Source: Plantago ovata
Taxonomy: Eukaryota; Streptophyta; Magnoliopsida; Lamiales; Plantaginaceae
Length of the DNA stretch: 64,000 nt
NCBI GenBank assembly: GCA_028274465.1
Contig: CM051458.1
Location: 86,820,085 to 86,884,084 of the forward strand
Direction: 5' to 3'
Shown: piece by piece, positions 32,549-46,052 of the stretch
Numbering within the stretch: position 1 is the stretch's first letter
How the letters are laid out: each line of letters opens with the position of its first letter
Translations under genes and position numbers: made by a program
Notes under the pieces: generated by a model
The model's input: the letters and a program-made list of their open reading frames with translations, nothing else
Databases searched by the model: none
What the model was told of the DNA's origin: nothing

Positions 32549-32695
32549 TCAAGGTAATGCTACCAAAGCACAGGACTGTACTTCTATTATCATATTTGTT
32601 ACCTCTTGAGTTGCTCTATCCATCTCATAGAGAGAATTTGCTTCTGTAACCCATGCATTTTGGGTTGCAATTGTTGGTTGTAAGACTCTGACATC
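32549..32695 (-). CDS. Candidate exon of an unrecognised minus-strand gene
   Basis: One frame reads VLQPTIATQNAWVTEANSLY then EMDRATQEV, which looks protein-like and hydrophilic, with a good donor (GAG|GTAACA) after DRATQE. I do not recognise the family. It may belong with the ATG exon at 33199-33250, but the splice phases I can see do not join cleanly. Confidence 0.3.
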   Translation of the reverse strand, partial: DVRVLQPTIATQNAWVTEANSLYEMDRATQEVTNMIIEVQSCALVALP

Positions 32696-33198
32696 CTTTG
32701 TTCAACAGGGGTATGGGAAACGCAGCATTTTGCTATTTTTCTGTTTGATACGAAATCCATTGTTACTGAACTCAACATTAACAGTATGTATATAAGAAAC
32801 TACTATACAGCCCAGCACAAACATATATAAATGCCATCAATAACACGTCCTGTAACGATGCAAATGTAGTGTAATATGACAAATTAATTAAATAACACAC
32901 AGTGACTTATGTACAGAGCAAGATAGAAAATACTCAAAATTGCTTCATCCCACAACTAAAAAACTTAATTCATGGAAAAGGAGGGAGAGAGGGTGTTATC
33001 CTTCCAATTCCAACAACTGATGCACTCAATTGCAATACTCACAGCAATCGAATAGAAACCCTACCATGAACAGGGATCAAAAGAAAAACAGATGTAAAGG
33101 AGGTTAACAGAGTAACATGTGAACATGAAATCAGTGTAGAATCAAACAAAATCGAAGTAGAATCAAACAAAATTGGAGTTAAACCAGAATTCACTTAC

Positions 33199-33250
33199 CG
33201 ATGAACTTATAGGGTTTTGAATTTGGGGTTTTTGCAGATGGACTCGACAT
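33199..33250 (-). CDS. Candidate first exon, unrecognised gene
   Basis: ATG followed by MSSPSAKTPNSKPYKFI and a strong donor (G|GTAAGTG). Short polar start typical of a small soluble protein. No downstream exon is certain; the 32.6-kb candidate is the nearest. Family unknown. Confidence 0.3.
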
Positions 33251-34860
33251 CGATGGAACTGAGAAGAAAAGATAAGTGCTACAGAGTATTTATGTGATCG
33301 TTCAAGGCTAGAATTGGAATTGCAGGGCTGAAACAGTGACGGCACATGGTGGTGCTGTTCATCGGGTCCACCGATAATGAAGGGATAACAACCATTATCC
33401 GGCCAATTCGACATAGAAAGGATGAGAGGGAGATAGTTATCGGTTTGGACACGTCACAGCCCGCAGCCAATCAGAAGCCTGCCCGCTTCCGATTATCCGG
33501 GCAGCTGCTACAAATTATCGCTTCTTTATCGGCGTTCTCTGTTAAGACCAAACGCAGAAATCGTATTTTGCAACAGGAAATTATCGTCCTTATCTGACAA
33601 ACCAAACAGAACCTATATGCTCCTATATTCTCGCTCCTAAGTCCTAACTACAAATTCTTTCTTTCTCTCTCCCTCTCTCTTTCTTTTCTCTCTCTTTTAT
33701 TCTCATCAATCTACATATTCCTATTTCTTCTTCTTCTTTCTTTATCTCTCTCTTCTCGTCAATGGACAAATTACCTTGGAATGGACGGTGGTGATTTTGG
33801 GATTTTCGAAGTGAGAGATGATGATGAACAAATGGTTAGGGTTTCGATTAGGAGACTATGGGAGAAGGGGAGGCAGATAGGGAGGTGAAGGGGCTCGCTA
33901 GGGAAACGTAGCCCGATTGGGTGGCGGAAACTTACTTACTTGAGTGTGCTAATCAGGGAGATGTGATTCTAGGAAACAACTTAGTTACGTGTGAGTACAA
34001 GTAGGTACTCACCCTTGACCCTATCGATCCTCAGGTAACATAGAAGCAGCACAAATGGATGGGAACTAATTGTGACGTGGATGTAGTCCTACACACATGA
34101 GTTCAAGATTTAGATGTTTGTTATTTTCTCTACAAGAATTTATGTTTTTAAACGATAAATAAATGTTATTTTGACCATAGTCACAGAATTCGATGGGTTA
34201 ACCTTCGACCCTCGAACTGAGTCGAGCGTCCCCAATCGGCATTTGATTCGGTCGAATTTGGTGGGGGGACGCCGACCCAATTCGGTCACGCAGCAATCCG
34301 AATTCAGAAAAAGGAAAAGGATGAAGTTACCTTATCATCGACGTGAATTCGGAGAAGATAGGAGTCTTGGGTGGGACTTTAGAGAAGATGGGAGCGAAGA
34401 AAGAGAAAGAAAAGAGAAAAGAAAAACGCAGAGGGAGGAGAGATGAGAAGACTGATAGAGGAGAGATAATTTATTACTCTATTTGTATTTTATAATAATT
34501 TATAAGCCCAATGGTTTTCTCTCTTCTCTGCCCATTCCCAAGAATCTATAAGGACAAAAAATTATTTATAAATACAACAATAATTAAATACACTAAAAAT
34601 AAGTAGTACTACATCGTCACTACTCACTAGTACTAAAAAATACTTTTATACACTCTTTCAATTTTGACCCACATTGAATTTTGACCCGGATCGTCCCATG
34701 AATGAGTATACCCCCACCGTACCGGGTTCGTAATCTATACCGAATTTCGACCCGACCGTCCCTCGACTTATGTGACTATGATTTTGACACTCTAACCGTT
34801 GGATGTGAGTTATATTTCGAAGTTAAAAAACAAAAATACAAATTTTGATGTGTAGGCTTC
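33251..34860. other. Spacer upstream of the Q-rich pseudogene exon
   Basis: Contains a CT-rich microsatellite-like region (33655-33755) and purine-rich DNA near 34380-34445. The segment 33350-33590 shares CAATCAGAAGCC with the interior of the hAT-like element near 49350 (inverted), so it may be a relative. No gene is supported. Confidence 0.35.
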
Positions 34861-35054
34861 CAGACCTTATTTTGACCTGTTTCTATTTTCAGAAAGCACC
34901 CGGTTTACACATATGTTACTGACAAAAACCATCTTTAGTTTCTGAAACGAAAAATGACTTTTAATTAAATCTTCTCTGTTTTCATTAACAACCTTGTGCT
35001 CAGTTTTCAGTTCTTGGAATAATTTTGTCTGAGAGGTTATTTTATCCTTGACAG

Positions 35055-36033
35055 GTAACACCGGATGGGAAGAACTCCACCCACCTCCAAGGGATACTGC
35101 TGAGAATGGCAACGATAGGCACGTTCAACATAGTTCACGCCAGCAGCAGCCATTTAGAGGCAACACATTCCAACCACCAGGATACCAGAACTAGGCTGGT
35201 ACATCCAGCAACCCATCAACCTTCTACAACAAGCAAACGGGCCCCAACAACTACACTCAAGCATCACCGTTCCATCAACGTAATGTTGGGCCAAACGCAC
35301 CTATCCAAGCACCTCTGCAACAACAGTCCATCTTTGGAAAGAGCAACTCTGGCAATGCAGCATACCAACAACCTCATTCTGGTTTCGCCTCATACGGCCA
35401 ACCAGGATACCAGCAATACTCTGGGCCTGGCAGGACCAGCCAAGGAGCACTACAACAACAACCAGCCTCTGCAGTCAATACCTTCGACAATGCCGCATAC
35501 CAACAACCACAAGTCGGGGTTGGCACATCTTCCCAACCAAGATACCAAGAGCAATACTTTGGGCCAGGGCAACCAGAATATCAACAGCCTTTCCATCGAC
35601 CGAACACATCTAGTCAAGGAGCACCGCCCCTGCAACAACAGACCTTTGGTAATTCAGCATACCAACAGCCACAATCTGGCTTCGGCGGGCATCTGGCCAA
35701 CTGGGGTACCAATACCAGTACCCTGGGCATAAGCAATCAGGATACCGACCTCCTTACTATGGCAACGTGCCTAGGCAAGTAACACAGCAACAACAACCAA
35801 GTACTGTCATTCGTGCAGCCTACCAACCTGATCAACAATTTGGGGCCAGCACATCTAGCCAGTCAGGTTATCAGTATCAACAATTTGGGCCTCCACAATC
35901 AGGGTATCAGGAGACGTACGTTGAGCCCAGCATGTCCAGCCAAGCAGCACCACAACCTAGGCCTGCCTTTGGACTCGGTACCTCCAACAATGCTGCTGAT
36001 GCTGTTAATGTTCGCCGAGCAAATTCTGTTTAG
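35055..36033 (+). pseudogene. Broken terminal exon of a Q/G/Y/P-rich protein
   Basis: After an acceptor (CCTTGACAG|GT at 35054/35055) a frame reads NTGWEELHPPPRDTAENGND and becomes a low-complexity chain of AYQQPQSGF, GYQQY and LQQQ motifs, like the prion-like tails of plant RNA-binding or trafficking proteins. An in-frame TAG occurs at 35192-35194. A frameshift lies near 35640-35690, after which the chain continues (SGYQYQQFGPPQ) to RRANSV and TAG at 36031-36033. No upstream exons are found. It is either a duplicated fragment or a decayed gene end. I do not recognise the parent family. Confidence 0.6.
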
Positions 36034-36465
36034 TTCACATTATTATTGCACTGGAATAAGAACAAAACATCCGATATTTCTCATCACTTGTACTTTACTA
36101 AACGTATGAACTTTCTTATTAGCATTTGAGAGTAGTGTCGTATATTAAATCGTATGAACTTTATTAAACCGTGTGTGCATGCAGGGATCATGATTGAAAG
36201 AAATAAAAACGTTTCCATCAAACTACATCGCTTTAATCCAATATGGGAAACGATTAAGTACGCAGATTATTGGTATTCCAAGATATGATCTTGACAAAAT
36301 GAAAGATAGCAAGCTTTAGCAGAGAAAAAAGTTAACACGCGTTCTAAGGTTTATACAATTTATGTTTTACACATTAGGTACCAGAATATCAAAGTGCATT
36401 TCATAAGGATCGGTTCAGTACAACATTTCTGATCAAAATTGAGAAATCTTTATGTAAATGCAATA
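36034..36465. other. Intergenic region between convergent ends
   Basis: Likely holds the 3' UTR of the GDSL lipase gene (minus strand, stop at 36466). Nothing else seen. Confidence 0.4.
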
Positions 36466-38048
36466 TCAAAGTCTGGCTAGTTGCTTTATGTTAACAGGAT
36501 AAACCACATTCCTATTCCCATTAAAAGCTTTCCTCCCAAACAAGATGTTTACAGCTTCAGTGGGATGGAACGCATCCCAGAAAATGTATCTGCGTCTGTT
36601 CAAACACGGTGCCTGAAATGGTAGACATGTTATCTGCCCTCTGTTCCTCCCAATCCCACAGCATCCTCTGTTCACAACACTGAATCCTATATCCAAAAAC
36701 ACACAAACAAAACTCAAAATCACATTCCATAGACTTCTATAAGTTATTTCAATCAACGAAATCGAGCTTAGTTAGTTACCATATGATCTAGCATTTGCAA
36801 GAAGGTCTTGGAACATGTTGTGAATGTCAATGTACGAAAACCGAATTCCAGGCAGATTAGCACTGAGATTGTTAATCATTGCCTTCGTATTTGTGTTAAA
36901 CGGTTGAACAAGCCTATTTACGTCCTCCGAACATTGGCCTCGAGTGCTTTGAGCAAGAATGCTTGGAATGCAACCCATTAGCCCAATTCCCCCTATCACG
37001 AACTTCCTAGCACCGAGATTGTACAATCTCTGCAACATCATTTCACAATATCAAAACCAAGAATATCATGAGCAACATGAACATAACTTCTAGTACTGCC
37101 AAGCACTTACAGTGAGCTGTTGGGAGTATTGCTGAACCAAAAGGTCTGCATATTGTTGAGCATTATACCGATTCTTGGTGTCGTAATTCGGCATCAGGTA
37201 GTTGTTGAGGTAGTCATTGCTTCCCATACCAACAAAAAAGATGCACTTGGCTAGAGCGTCTGCAACATCTGGTGCACCAAGGTTGTCTGTGATCTGGTCT
37301 AGAGTGTTCTCGAAGTTCTTGATCTGCTGGTTGAACGGAATTCGACCAACCTGCACGTAAATTCCCGAAAATAACTTAAGAATGTCCTGTAAAATGCACT
37401 TAATACTTTTCTGTAAATCTACTTATCTACACATTGTAAAGTAGTACTCACAAAGTTTCTGCCTGTATCATCAAGAATCCCAGCAGCAGCAGATGCATAG
37501 TTAACTCCAAATCTTGCATTATCGCCCGAAACATCCGAAAACGCAGGGATTAAAGGCAATCCAAGCAACTCAGCTTCACAACAATATAACCATAGCCTTG
37601 ATTAGAATCACCACTAGTTACAAAGTGGTGTGGCTATCTATATATATAGAATATACACACCATACTTATTACACAACATACAAAAGTGAAACTGCAGTGT
37701 AAATCTAGAAAACAGGCAAAAGCATACTCCATAAGAACAGTTTTGAAAAGAACATGGAAGTTAAAGTTTACCAATAGTGTCAACAATGGTGTAGCCATTG
37801 GAGAACCGCCCCGTTGGACCGCCTTTGAAATCGATGCCATAAGGGAAGTAGTTGGCCTTAGCAAAAGAAGGCAAGTTGTTGTTGTTGCCATTGTCTATCA
37901 AAGAGTCACCAAAGATGAACATGGCAGGAACCAAAGCTCTCCTTTGGCTAACATCTTGGCAAATCCCAAAACCTGCATGGTTCAAGCTTAACAGCAACAA
38001 ACTCGCTACAAAAAGCCTACAAAAACTCATAAGCTTTTCACAAGCCAT
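36466..38048 (-). CDS. GDSL esterase/lipase
   Basis: Five exons join in phase to 369 residues: 38048-37772, 37573-37452, 37350-37111, 37029-36780, 36686-36466, all GT-AG. The product is a secreted SGNH hydrolase acting on ester bonds of lipids or cell-wall polymers; the substrate cannot be told from sequence. An N-terminal signal peptide (about residues 1-30, LFVASLLLLSLN) is followed by FIFGDSLIDNGNNN with nucleophile Ser49, NYASAAAGI (block II), FVGMGSNDY (block III) and WDAFHPTEA with Asp334 and His337 (block V). All catalytic residues are present, and length and five-exon layout are typical of the plant family. It is intact and likely functional. Confidence 0.95.
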
Positions 38049-39433
38049 TTCCCTGTTTTGTTCTTTTTTTTTTTTTTTCTTTTTTGGGGTTTTTTTCTAC
38101 TATGTGTGTGTTTGGCAAATGAAGGAAAGTGGTGAAGGGTTTAATAGGGGGGAACAGGATGGGGTAGTTAAGTGGAGTAAATGACTTCACCTGTTTATGA
38201 TCTGATATAGTAAATACATTTGCAGTCATTTATGTCTGATTTAGTAATTTTTTAATCTGTTTTACAGTTTTTGTCTAAGATGTTTTGATGGTTCAAAAAT
38301 GTCATTTTTTGGATAATATTTTTGGTAATTTTATATTTCTCCACTTTGTTTGTTGTGTTTTTGCTAGTTATAGTGTTTTGGTGATCTGTTTCCATAATTT
38401 TGGCCATCATTTTCTGAACCATTTTGCATGCAATCCTCTTGTTTGATCACTCTGGAAGGGTTTTATTGCATTCATTGAAACTAAAACCTCATAGCTAATG
38501 CGTGTATGAGATGAACATAAGTGAAAATCTCTTTTCATTTATTTCGCAAAATAATTTATTTTTTTCTTTTTTGGTTTTTAGATTTTGAGTTCCCTTTGCA
38601 AACTCTGCCACGAATAATCAGGTCTTCACAAAAATGATTCTCGAAATCGTGTTTTATACAAAAAGAAATCAATTATGTACTATTTTATATGTATACCATC
38701 CTGCGCATTTGTTATTGTAAGTTTTCCACGCCGACTTCTTGTCCATTCTACAATTCTGAAACTCCAAGGGCAAATTCAAATTCCGATTAGAGAAACTTGA
38801 ACTAGTACAAATTTGCCCCCAATTCGTTCAAAATGAAATTGATTTTTCCTTCATACCTTCCCTTTTTATGTTTTGGACCATGTAGAAATAACTCAATCCC
38901 TTCCATCGGAATTAATAACACTTGGTTGGAACTCGAAAAGCATGAAACTCACCAATTTGTCAACCCAAATAAAAATGTCAACGCGTCTTTGCAATGCATT
39001 TAGAGTGAACTTTAAAGCTGCTGTTATACATTCACCATCATTTTTGCTCAAACCAAGCTTTCATTGGTTCACATTGGCAGCTAAATAGCTAGGCTCACTA
39101 AATATGTTCCCAATTGAAGGTCAAATAACACAACAGTTCCCAAGAAGAACCATACCACGCCATACCCTACAATAATGAACACAACTAGTACTACTAGCAG
39201 GTTTACTAGATTGACTTTGGCAGTGTAACCTTAGTTTCATTCCTGCAACATTTACTATATGTTGGTATACAGTTGGGACAGTTGCTCCGCGAATAAATAA
39301 AAGCTAATACTCCAAATTTGAAAATATTTCATTATACATTAAAAAAAGAAAGAAAGAAAAAAGAGAAGACATGCAAGAACCTGTGTTATTCTTGTACCCT
39401 AACAAAAACTACAACTCTATAACATCAGTGCTT
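38049..39433. other. GDSL promoter side and SMU1 3' flank
   Basis: Holds the upstream region of the GDSL gene (T-rich tract 38067-38095) and the 3' flank of SMU1, with a purine-rich AAAGAAAGAAAGAAAA stretch near 39345. No further gene recognised. Confidence 0.4.
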
Positions 39434-42400
39434 TTAGGGCTTCCATAGCTTCATTGTTGAGTCTTCTCCGTAGGTTGCGACCAGGTTTATGTGGGGATGG
39501 TGTGCTAATCCAATCACATCCTTGTCGTGTACCTGCAATAAAGAAAAATGTTGATTGCTCAATTTGGGCGAGGTGGTGCGATTGAAATATCACTGAATAT
39601 CAGATACAGAAACTAACCTTCAAAAGATGCTCTAGCTTGCCAGTTTGGTAACTGAAGCAGTACAAATTTCTGCATGCAAGTATATTGATTAATTAGTGAC
39701 ATGTATCATAGCAAAGCATAAGTTTAAAGCAAGCAAACGAATCAGCAACTCCACCCAAACGAGAACTTGACAATGCAAATTTTATAACTGCCTCTGAGCG
39801 AGTAGTAAAGGTGGATTATATTAGTAAGCCTCAGCTAGATCTAGCAATTCTTGAGCAACGCAACACATTGTTGCTTTTTTATTCCAGAGACAACGAGAAT
39901 AGGATATAATTTGGATGCTCAGGAGTATTTCTTTCGCAAACCACATTATGGTTGAAAGTGGAACAAAGCTGGCTATCTCAGTGAACACTTGTCATTCCTA
40001 TATATTAGGACAACACACTCCAAACGCTTGGGTTGGTTGATGTCTATTTTAAGAATGACGGTCACAACTCACAAAATGTGATATTTCTTAGAACTCCACA
40101 ATTTTTTAAAATCATTTTGGAAAAATCAAGCATCTTTGTGGTAAACAAGAGGATCACTCGAGCAATGGTTTTCAGAAGTGGTAAACAAGAGGATCATTTT
40201 AAACACAGAGAAGGTCAAAGAATTATCTATCAGATTATAGACATTTGATATTGACTTTACCTGTCTTCACCAACACAATAGATCCATTCCCCCTTTGGTG
40301 ATACACAAGCTGCCATAAAATCTCCACCTTCTCTTTTACCAGATGAAAAACTTTTCACGACCTACACAAAAAGAATACTCACCATTATATGTGAATATCG
40401 AACATTAGAAAAAATACCACTGGTTTACAAAAATGAATGGAACTCTTGCACAAGTATTAATATAACATTTATAATCTACCCTTACCACCAGTATGGGATA
40501 ACAATTACCTGTCCTTGCAGTGTCATTATGTATATTGACGATGTCCTATTACACACAACTATGTGATCCGCGTTTTTAGGGAAAAGATGAATAGAATTCA
40601 CAGATGCATCACCGCCCTGTGACATATAAGATGTACGATCTTTATACATTATAACTGAGATGAAAAGAAGCATTGAAAGGGGGGGGGGGGAGGAGAAGAC
40701 TGAATGTATAGATTGAGAATATATTTGAGCCTATACGATAACAAATAATTCAGCTATAATGCTAAAAGGATGTGTACCCTTAATGGAGGTGGTGGCTTAA
40801 ATGTCTGAAGACAGTCCGTGGTCTTGACGTCCCAAACCTATATGTCAATATAATCACATATCATAGAAAGACTGGTCAATCACTTGCAAAAGTTGGCTTC
40901 CAATTCATAATCGTATAGACTGAATTAACTTACTTTCACTGTGCAATCACTAGAGGCAGTTATTATTCGAGAACCATCGCTTGTAAATATAGCATCATTA
41001 ACATATGATGAATGACCACGAAATTCCTTCAACATTTTTCCCGATTTCAAGCCATGAATTCTGCATCAAATGAAACCAAAAAGTGCATAAAACAAATATC
41101 CTATAACATTCTCACTTTAAACAACAATAATAGTGTAAGTTAAACAAACCTTGCTGTGCTGTCAAATGAAGAACTTAACAATTGAGTACCATCACGAGAA
41201 AACACAACGCTAGTGACTCCCTCAGAATGTGCACGCTCAAGTCGGCGCAAACACTGACCAGTTCTGATACGCCAAACCTATAACAAGATGTAGCAAAACT
41301 GTAAATTGCATTTGGAGCTATAACCAGACGATCTTTTCATAGCACGTAATCACCAAGATTTTCTCAATAATAGTAATATTTTTTTATCTGAACATGACAG
41401 GTAGAAAACTGAATGCGAGAACAGACAGGTCTTACCTTTATTTTTCCATCTTGTGATCCAGAGGCAAGCATTTCTGAGTCTCTACTAAAATCAACACACA
41501 GGACGGGGTCATCATGCATCATAAACGTTTCCTGCCAATTGTATCACGGGTTAATGAATAGCTTGGACCAAATTGCCATAGTGACATTAGATTCATGTAA
41601 CAACTAGTGTCAAAATTAAATTCATGTGGTTATATCATTGGCATACACACGTGGAGTCAAGGAGGGGCAATTGCTCCCCTTAATTGTGGTTGTCAGATAC
41701 CTATAACACCCTTTTCCAACTATGAGTATTAGATATACAACAAAGGTTTGCACTAATTTGTATTATAAATTCCATTGTCGTAGTGGTAACTGTTGCAGTC
41801 TTTAAGAACCTCTCTTTTGCCAGACCCAAGATCAATTTCTCTTGGCAGCAAATTATTCTATTTCTTTGTTCTTTCCTTTTTCCTTAATACACATACATAC
41901 ATTTTTTCCATATACACACATTTCTGGTTATATGACTTGCTGTTTGGATTTATTTTCCCTTTAAAATTTATTTTATTTTCAATAATAAAGTATTGTTCTT
42001 TGTGCAAACATTCGCTAGTATATTAAAATTTCTTTCGATCATATAGTTTGAACATTATTATACATAAATTTATTTTGTTAAATACTAGTAGTACTTCGTA
42101 TATGTTATTTTGCTATAAAAAATTGCCTTGCCTTAGTGAAATTTCTGCAATTTCATGCAAGAATATAAATATGAGTTCTGATAAGATTGAAGTCCTTATC
42201 CACATATTAGTATGAGATAACCATAATTTGGACAAAGAAGAGTCCTCAGTCCAGTCAAGTGAAAGAATGATCTACATTATACTATCTCCTAACATAAGTG
42301 AAAAGGCTGCAGCAATGAGACACAGAATAATAACTCAAGCAGGGAGCAACAGGAAAATAAGAGAAATGCACAAGTAAGAAGCAACTTACATCAGCCTGAT

Positions 42401-45400
42401 ACTGGAGATCCTTCTTCAGTTTCCCACTTACATGATCCCACACCTAGAATGGGCTAGAAATCAGCAACCAACATTTGATCTCCAATTATTGTACAAGGAA
42501 GAGGTCATAAAGAATGTTACCTCGATAAATCCATCAAATGAACATGAAACAAGAAATTGACCATCCGGAGAGAATCGAGCACATTCTGGGTGGCTTTTCT
42601 TTCCAAACTGCAGTCACAAACAATGAGATACCATCAAACTTAGAAGCCTCAAGCATCTGTAACAAATGTCCAGATATCAATTCTGGTCCAATTATCAAGA
42701 GGCAAGATAGCTGGGATAATAACATTAAGGATGCATAACTTTCTGTGTAGCACAATGAAGGGATGAACAACTTATAAGTAGCTACAGAACCCTCGAGTGA
42801 AATTTTTTGAAATGCAAATGAATAAAATTAGAGAAACATAGCACATCGCATCTCAAGGGTGAGCAGTTAGATTTCATATTAAAAAAATAAAATTTTCATG
42901 TGCATAAAATATATGTAATCATAAACTATCAAGTAGAGCAACTAAACAAAAATCAAGTTACGAGTTTCGTAATGATAAGAGTATAATACGAACTTCAACA
43001 TTACATGCAGAAAGATATAACACTTGCCTTAATTGTATGTCCGAGAGTTGTTGGATACATATCTTCAACATCTTGTTTCATAGCAGCTGTTCCTCGGAAC
43101 AGATCAAATTGTGTTCCAGGAGGAAGTAAACCTAACAGACCCCATAGAAAAGGTCAAGTTAGAATGATCCATCTTCAAAATGGACAGGCATGAGAGGAAG
43201 GGAAAAAAAAAAAAAAAAAAAAGCACTGTAACAAATTCAGAGATCTTATTGCCGAGCACGTAATACAATGACATTTCCTGGAAAAGAAATGACAAATAAA
43301 TGCTCAAAATTACACATCGATGTTTATTTTATGATTTTTTAGAAGGAACTTAGATATTTAGTCAATTTCTGATACTTCCCAAATAAATTCTGCCCAACTC
43401 TGCACCCAATTTCAGTAGGCTTCTTAAGACGATGACATGTAGCCACTAGTCATCAAATAACGAATATAAGTTAGATTCTTGTAAAACATTTTCTTTTCTA
43501 GTGACTTCATAGGAAATAAAGAGCTCAGAGAAAGGTCACAAATCACAATCACGGAGCAATGTTCATCTACAAAAACACACAGCAAGAAATATTTTTTTAT
43601 CATACCTTGATGTTGCTGCCACTTAAGAGCCTGACCAATCAAAGCCATCAATCTAGAAGGCGGAACAACTGAAACTTCAGCTGCTATAGCTGAAAGTATA
43701 GAAGAACAAAGGTTTGTAAGGGCATTATACACAAACAAAATAAATACGTAAACAAGTTTTATATGAAAACCAAATAGAAGTACTAACAACAGATACAATT
43801 TAACAAGATTCTCCATGTAAAAAATATACTAAGATAAAACCTTGTGCTATTTGTGCCCTCCGTTTCTCCTTTGATGACTCATGATACACCTGCATATAAG
43901 ATGTGAGAATTAATACTTTGGATAACCAAAGAAACTCGAAAGACCTAGTATGTTCGAAGCTTACATGAACATGGGGTTCAGAGTGACATTAATGTATGTA
44001 AGATGCAAAGGATCAAGTTCTGAAATCTCCATCAAAGGTGATTATTGTACCAAACTAAGGATATTGAACCAATAACCACAAAGGGAAATGCACAAAAGTT
44101 GGCCAAGTGTGTAAAATATTCAGCAAATTCATTTAGCTGACATATTGAATCATGGGACAGTTTGAGCTAAGAGAAATACGTGACACGGATGATATATTTG
44201 TCTGAGGAAATCAGGAAAACATATCTCTAAACCAAGGAGCAAACATTCAATGTGCCACATAGATGATTGTAAAAATGTCAATGGAGAAGAGGATAAGTCT
44301 TTTTAAGTCGCACCAAGAGTTTGAAAAGGAGCAACATTGAAGTCAAAATTTGTTTAGGGGCCACCTTGACACTACAATTTAAACAACTCAGGACACTTAT
44401 TATGCCGATCTTCAGATTCTTAAAACTAACCAAGTTCTCTAATGTTGGATAATTTCCAGGCAAAATCATATAGCATATAGCTAGACCAGAACAAAGTTGA
44501 ACCAGGGCAGGGAAACTATCTGGGCAAATTCATTCGACTTAAAGCAAAGAATAACTGCAGGTACAATTGCTATATAATTCTCCAACCCATGACAGATAAA
44601 GGGGAGAAAAACATAAAAATAGGATACCATATGCAATGCACCTACACCATATAAGTGAAAAACAAAGGAAACAATCTAAACCTCATTTGGGTCAAAGTAT
44701 GTCCGGACAAGAAGATGTTCAAGCCGTAGGTATCTCTCTGGCTGTTCCTGTTTCATGACACCCATTGCCTGAGTTTGTCTTAATATGGCACGCGCTGTAT
44801 CAATCTCCCGAAGTTCAATCATTTCAAGTACGATCTACACAACAAAATGGAAAATGAGAAGATAAGCAAGTTGCTAAGAGAATGAACGGTGGAAGATAAT
44901 GTTAAGTTTCGCCAGGAAAAAAAAAGTCACAACCATCCACAAGACCTGTGCATGACATGAGCGTACGTAATTGCATTGTACTGGACATTTAAAGAAGATG
45001 ATAAATTGTTATATAGCACACAATGTGCTAGGAATGCCCTAATAGAATCCAAGGAAATGGATGTAACTCCAATTCCAACTCTTAACAGTTCATGAACTAG
45101 CTAAAGTACCAAGATCTTTACCATGATGGTACAAATAAAGCAAGTAAAAATGGCCTACACTATCCAGTTCAAATTACTCATCGGAAATAGATCACTCATG
45201 TATGATATCCACAGGGAATATCAGTGTAATGAGGGTAGAGGAAAAGTGGTATATCCTTGATTCAAGTCAGACATACTTATCTTTTTTTATCATATCCAGT
45301 AAATATAATAACGGACTAAACAGAACAACAGTTCCACTCTGCCGAATTTTTCAACAAGAGGTTATCTAATAGATAGTACATCACTTGATAAATACTCAAC

Positions 45401-46052
45401 AAGACAGAGTTTGATATTTGCCAACAAATTACAAACAAATATATAAAAAAAAAAAAAAATTTACAAAAAAATTGAAAAGTATTTTTCCATCATAATGTAG
45501 ATATATCTACTTCATGAAAGTCACTAAAGAAGGCATCTTAATGCAACGGTTCAAAACAAGGCAAACAACTAGCTTTCGAGCGTACGGAAAGAAACAGGCC
45601 TACCTGCTCATAGAGATCTTCTAGTTTCTTCCGGGGAAGCTTAAGCTGTGCGATTTGAGGCAAAATTGCATCCCATCTTCCACCATTAATATCAGCAATG
45701 AACGTTTCGAGACTATCCACAGTGTTTAAAGACATTTGGCACTCACTCTGTAGTGTCTGAAAAGTTTTGTGCAGGGAATTTTCTTTGCAGAACTGAAGTA
45801 CAATCTTGATGACACTGCAATCACAAACACACAGGCATAAAATAAATAACTCTCTTACTCAATAAGCACATAACACACACACCTTACAATTAAACTAATC
45901 AGCTTGCAAAATTAAACCGAGCTCAGTTCATGAGAATGAGAGTAAGCAAAAGCTAATTACTCCAAATAAAATACAAGTAGATACGGAATCGTTACTTAGA
46001 GGTAGGGATTGAAAACTTACTCTCCAGATTCAATCTCAAGCGTCGAAGACAT
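39434..46052 (-). CDS. SMU1: SMU1 WD40-repeat splicing factor
   Basis: Sixteen exons join in phase to 514 residues: 46052-46021, 45814-45604, 44834-44682, 43889-43841, 43689-43606, 43131-43028, 42607-42521, 42443-42390, 41531-41436, 41277-41150, 41060-40934, 40837-40778, 40616-40509, 40361-40261, 39669-39618, 39532-39434. The N-terminus has a LisH/CTLH region ([18 protein letters not shown]); the C-terminal part has about seven WD40 repeats, with WD-type ends such as FDGFIEVWD, TVKVWDVKT and a final STMKLWKP. In plants and animals SMU1 works with SMU2 (RED) in the spliceosome during B-complex activation. Length matches the family (about 511-513). Intron 6 has a GC donor. Nuclear, single gene here, no defects seen. 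Confidence 0.97.
43023..43028 (-). other. Non-canonical GC-AG splice donor in SMU1
   Basis: Exon 6 must end ATTAAG with the intron starting GCAAGT to keep frame into FGKKSHPE (acceptor CTGCAG at 42608). GCAAGT is the usual consensus for GC donors. Confidence 0.85.

Noticed and set aside
35106-35732. 208-residue plus-strand ORF rich in H, N and T
   Set aside because: It is the wrong frame of the Q/G/Y-rich exon; the biased, motif-repeating frame is the other one.
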